Source of the DNA: Pseudomonadota bacterium
Lineage (GTDB): Bacteria > Desulfobacterota > Desulfobacteria > Desulfobacterales > ETH-SRB1
Length of the DNA: 17,611 nucleotides
Assembly: GCA_018897415.1 (NCBI GenBank)
Contig: JAHIKR010000384.1
Coordinates: forward strand, 1 to 17,611
Direction of reading: 5' to 3'
Shown: one piece after another, positions 16,094-17,611 of the stretch
Layout: each line of letters begins with the position of its first letter
Numbering within the stretch: the first letter of the stretch is position 1
Translations under genes and position numbers: made by a program
Notes under the pieces: generated by a model
What the model was told of the DNA's origin: nothing
The model's input: only the letters and a program-made list of their open reading frames with translations
The model's database searches: none

Positions 16094-16145
16094 CACCCTG
16101 TCCTTTTGTTTCTTATGATGCTTCTATATAGTTTTCGTTCGGGCG

Positions 16146-16682
16146 TTATTTAACTGATTCCACTTTGTTCTTTATTCTTTCCCAGTCAAATTTTTTAGCC
16201 AGCCCAATAGCTTCACTCTCTGAGATTCCTGCATATGACAGAGTGAAAAAAGCGCCCCCGGCCTCTTCATGTGTCAAAAAAACAGTAACAGCCCCCGAAC
16301 TTTCTTCTTTGTCATAGACAGTCTGTACCTGAAAGCCGTTTATGGTCTGAATATTCATATTAGCTTCCGGGGAATCCATATGCATTCCTGAGCCCTGCAT
16401 GCCGCCCATTCCAAAAGCCTGACTGCCCTTCATAATCATGACTGTCAGTTCTTTATTTCCTTTGCTGTAGACACGTGTAGCATTAACCATAACCATGCCT
16501 GACATATTCATATTCATACCAGTCGGCTCCCCGCCTGTCCATCCTGAAAGATTGATAAGACAGGGATAAAGCGTTTGATATGATTCTGCCTGCACAGCAG
16601 CAGCCATGAACAATATTGCAAAACTTACCAGCAATATTTTCCCGCAGGTTCCAAAAGACTTTTTCTGATAATTTTTTCTCAT
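16146..16682 (-). CDS. Met-rich exported protein of unknown function
   Basis: A 178-residue protein with a clear signal peptide (KILLVSFAILFMAAAVQA, cleavage near residue 32), so periplasmic or secreted. The mature part begins ESYQTLYPCLINLSGW and has a Met-rich stretch (12 Met between residues 56 and 109, including GMNMNMSGMVM and GMGGMQGSGMHM), then a conserved-looking beta-rich half with NGFQVQTVYD and a final helix SESEAIGLAKKFDWERIKNK. I do not recognise a named family. The Met clusters could bind Cu(I) or simply reflect low complexity. It has an excellent ribosome site (AGGAGGAGG) just before the ATG at 16682. A frame extending to 16776 on the same strand in another phase is a shadow. 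It precedes the cyclase pair and could be its periplasmic partner, but that is only positional. Confidence 0.8.
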   Translation of the reverse strand: MRKNYQKKSFGTCGKILLVSFAILFMAAAVQAESYQTLYPCLINLSGWTGGEPTGMNMNMSGMVMVNATRVYSKGNKELTVMIMKGSQAFGMGGMQGSGMHMDSPEANMNIQTINGFQVQTVYDKEESSGAVTVFLTHEEAGGAFFTLSYAGISESEAIGLAKKFDWERIKNKVESVK

Positions 16683-16700
16683 TCCCTCCTCCTAAATTTG

Positions 16701-16732
16701 TACAGACCTCTATCACTACTGTATCAACCATA
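16701..16732 (-). promoter_or_regulatory. Weak candidate promoter of the exported-protein gene
   Basis: The minus strand has TTGATA (5 of 6 matches to the -35 box) followed at 17 bp by TGTACA (3 of 6 matches to the -10 box), giving a leader of only about 15 nt that contains the AGGAGG site. It lies between the gene and the MITE-like element. The -10 match is poor. Confidence 0.25.
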
Positions 16733-16739
16733 CAGGCGT

Positions 16740-16913
16740 AGTAAGAGACCTTTGCAAAACGCCCCCTTTTGCCCAAATAGCGCTAAAGCTTCACTTCGTG
16801 CCAGCGTCAGACTCAAATTTTAAGCCTCGAAATACTCAATGTATTCCTACATTTAAAATTTTCGCCTTCCTTGAACTTGAACAAAATTGAGCATTTTTCA
16901 AAGGTCTCAGTAA
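16740..16913. mobile_element. MITE-like element, 164 bp, with AGTAA target duplication
   Basis: The element spans 16745-16908. Its left end GAGACCTTTGCAAAACGCCC and the complement of its right end, GAGACCTTTGAAAAATGCTC, match at 17 of 20 positions, and the outer 10 bp are identical. It is flanked on both sides by AGTAA (16740-16744 and 16909-16913), a probable 5-bp target-site duplication. There is no transposase frame inside. The interior holds nested inverted repeats: AAATTTTAA (16815-16823) with its exact complement at 16853-16861, enclosing AATAC/GTATT (16831-16835, 16841-16845). It would need a transposase supplied in trans by a full-length insertion sequence with the same ends. Confidence 0.85.
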
Positions 16914-17150
16914 GTATACAAACATAAGCTAATTGCAACAATAAATAAATGATAAAATTTTTAAGGTTAAGTAGCAAAGAAAACAGATATGGTCAATAAA
17001 AAACCATTTGATATTCTTGCACTTACAATAATATGAGCATATAATTATCCCGAAGTTCTCATGAACAAATCATAAAATAATTTAGAGGTCAGGGTACCGC
17101 AAGGTCAGGAAAGGAGTGAAAAAACGGATAAAACGACATATGCGGAAAGT
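16914..17150. other. AT-rich spacer, no gene seen
   Basis: This is a very AT-rich stretch between the MITE-like element and the tRNA terminator. No frame of credible length or composition is present on either strand. Minor features are a small hairpin (ATGGT...ACCAT near 16988-17008) and AGGTCAGG occurring twice near 17085-17110. I cannot assign a function. Confidence 0.5.
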
Positions 17151-17153
17151 TGA

Positions 17154-17196
17154 CAAAAAAACAAAGGCATTCGGCTTAAAATAAGCTAAGTGCCTG
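17154..17196 (-). terminator. Intrinsic terminator after tRNA-Leu
   Basis: On the minus strand, 5 nt past the tRNA 3' end, an outer stem AGGCA/TGCCT (17195-17191 with 17169-17165) encloses an inner stem GCTTA/TAAGC (17186-17182 with 17178-17174), followed by TTTGTTTTTTT. Position and T-run fit rho-independent termination of the tRNA transcript. Confidence 0.75.
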
Positions 17197-17200
17197 TTAT

Positions 17201-17289
17201 TGGTGCCCGGGACGAGACTTGAACTCGTACAGAGACTATGCTCCGAGGGATTTTAAGTCCCTTGCGTCTACCAATTCCGCCACCCAGGC
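17201..17289 (-). tRNA. tRNA-Leu (anticodon UAA)
   Basis: On the minus strand GCCTGGGTGGCGGAATTGGT begins a class II tRNA. The acceptor stem GCCTGGG pairs with CCCGGGC (one G-U). The D-loop region is GGTAGACGC and the anticodon stem-loop AGGGA-CTTAAAA-TCCCT has TAA at 17255-17253. A long variable arm is present, the T-loop is GTTCAAGTC, and the CCA end is encoded (17203-17201). Length is 89 nt including CCA, as expected for tRNA-Leu. Confidence 0.97.
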
Positions 17290-17357
17290 ACAGGTTCTGA
17301 GTTACAAACAGAAATCAGCTTAATAATTGAAAACCTGAAAAAAAGCAAGGAAGAAAC

Positions 17358-17378
17358 CTGAAGTTTGAAAACTGAAGT
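17358..17378. repeat. Short heptamer run (CTGAAGT)
   Basis: CTGAAGT-TTGAAAA-CTGAAGT lies at exact 7-bp spacing upstream of the tRNA, close to the larger inverted repeat, and has the same style of degenerate 7-bp periodicity. Confidence 0.5.
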
Positions 17379-17388
17379 TATTATTTAT

Positions 17389-17518
17389 GTAACCGTTCAC
17401 GGAACGTTGAAATTGGAAATTTGGCCTTCATGCTTTTGTACTGTTCTTCCCAATTTCTAATTTAATCTCTCCCTAATTTCTACTTTCCAATTTCAAGTTT
17501 CAAGCCGTGAACGGCTAC
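17389..17518. repeat. Inverted repeat with internal heptamer array
   Basis: The outer arms GTAACCGTTCACGG (17389-17402) and CCGTGAACGGCTAC (17505-17518) are inverse complements with one mismatch. Inside the right arm the run TTCTACT-TTCCAAT-TTCAAGT-TTCAAGC has 7-bp period. The left interior (GTTGAAATTGGAAA) is roughly its complement. The right boundary is exactly the base after the stop codon of the flanking receiver-domain gene. Confidence 0.8.
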
Positions 17519-17611
17519 TTATTTATCAAGTATCTTTCTGAGCATCTTAGAAAGCTGTATCATATTAAATGGTTTTTGAATAAATCCATCACAATCACGG
17601 CTCATTATTTC
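17519..17611 (-). CDS. Receiver-domain protein, C-terminal end only
   Basis: The last 30 codons of a gene that enters from the right edge. The translation EIMSRDCDGFIQKPFNMIQL, followed by SKMLRKILDK and a TAA, is a typical end of a response-regulator receiver (CheY-like) domain: the conserved Lys-Pro of beta-strand 5 (QKPF) followed by alpha-5. Because the protein ends directly after alpha-5, it is either a stand-alone receiver or the C-terminal receiver of a hybrid histidine kinase. The start and the phosphoacceptor Asp lie outside the window. Its stop directly abuts an inverted repeat. Confidence 0.8.
   Translation of the reverse strand, partial: EIMSRDCDGFIQKPFNMIQLSKMLRKILDK

Noticed and set aside
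16483..16776. 97-codon minus-strand frame overlapping the exported protein
   Set aside because: It overlaps the exported-protein gene in another phase and runs through its promoter region; the signal-peptide frame with the AGGAGG site is clearly the gene.

Overview
The window reads as one strand-biased stretch of a moderately AT-rich bacterial chromosome: every gene I can support is on the minus strand, so biological order runs from high to low coordinates. The gene content (late cobamide synthesis including CbiP/CobQ, CbiB and a CbiR-type remodelling enzyme, multi-GAF class III cyclases, many short degenerate tandem repeats) suggests an anaerobic Gram-negative bacterium. Something near Desulfobacterota is my best guess, but no phylogenetic marker in the window settles it.

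Layout from the right: the C-terminal 30 residues of a receiver-domain protein; a 7-bp-periodic inverted repeat; tRNA-Leu(UAA) with a convincing intrinsic terminator; an AT-rich spacer; a 164-bp MITE-like element with 20-bp terminal inverted repeats and a 5-bp target duplication; a Met-rich exported protein of unknown function; and two tandem paralogous membrane GAF-GAF-GAF adenylate cyclases separated by a 325-bp spacer that carries a promoter-like sequence. The second cyclase runs, with a 7-bp gap, into btuF-btuC-btuD. After a repeat-filled spacer comes cobQ(cbiP)-cobU-cobS-cobD(Thr-P decarboxylase)-cbiB-cbiR. The left end holds a possible small gene remnant and two GH130 glycoside phosphorylase-family genes, the last cut by the window edge (it is open from 846 down to 1).

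The central 8.7 kb is a coherent cobamide unit. BtuFCD brings corrinoid across the inner membrane. CbiR is expected to cut the nucleotide loop of imported cobamides to give cobinamide phosphate. CobU activates that to GDP-cobinamide and CobS attaches the cell's own alpha-ribazole. CobQ, CobD and CbiB provide the de novo route from the a,c-diamide to cobinamide phosphate. Corrin ring synthesis, the corrinoid adenosyltransferase and CobT are not in the window, and I see no B12 riboswitch.

The least ordinary features are (i) several different heptanucleotide repeat arrays that lie at gene 3' ends and encode the last residues, and in two cases the stop codon, of CobU, CobQ and BtuD; (ii) a cbiB whose first membrane helix is in frame but has no start codon, explained by one missing G in a G-tract at the overlap with cobD; (iii) a pair of cyclases that both carry the NKFDE cyclic-nucleotide-binding GAF signature, one of which has Lys in place of the transition-state Arg; and (iv) a GH130 paralogue with altered active-site motifs.
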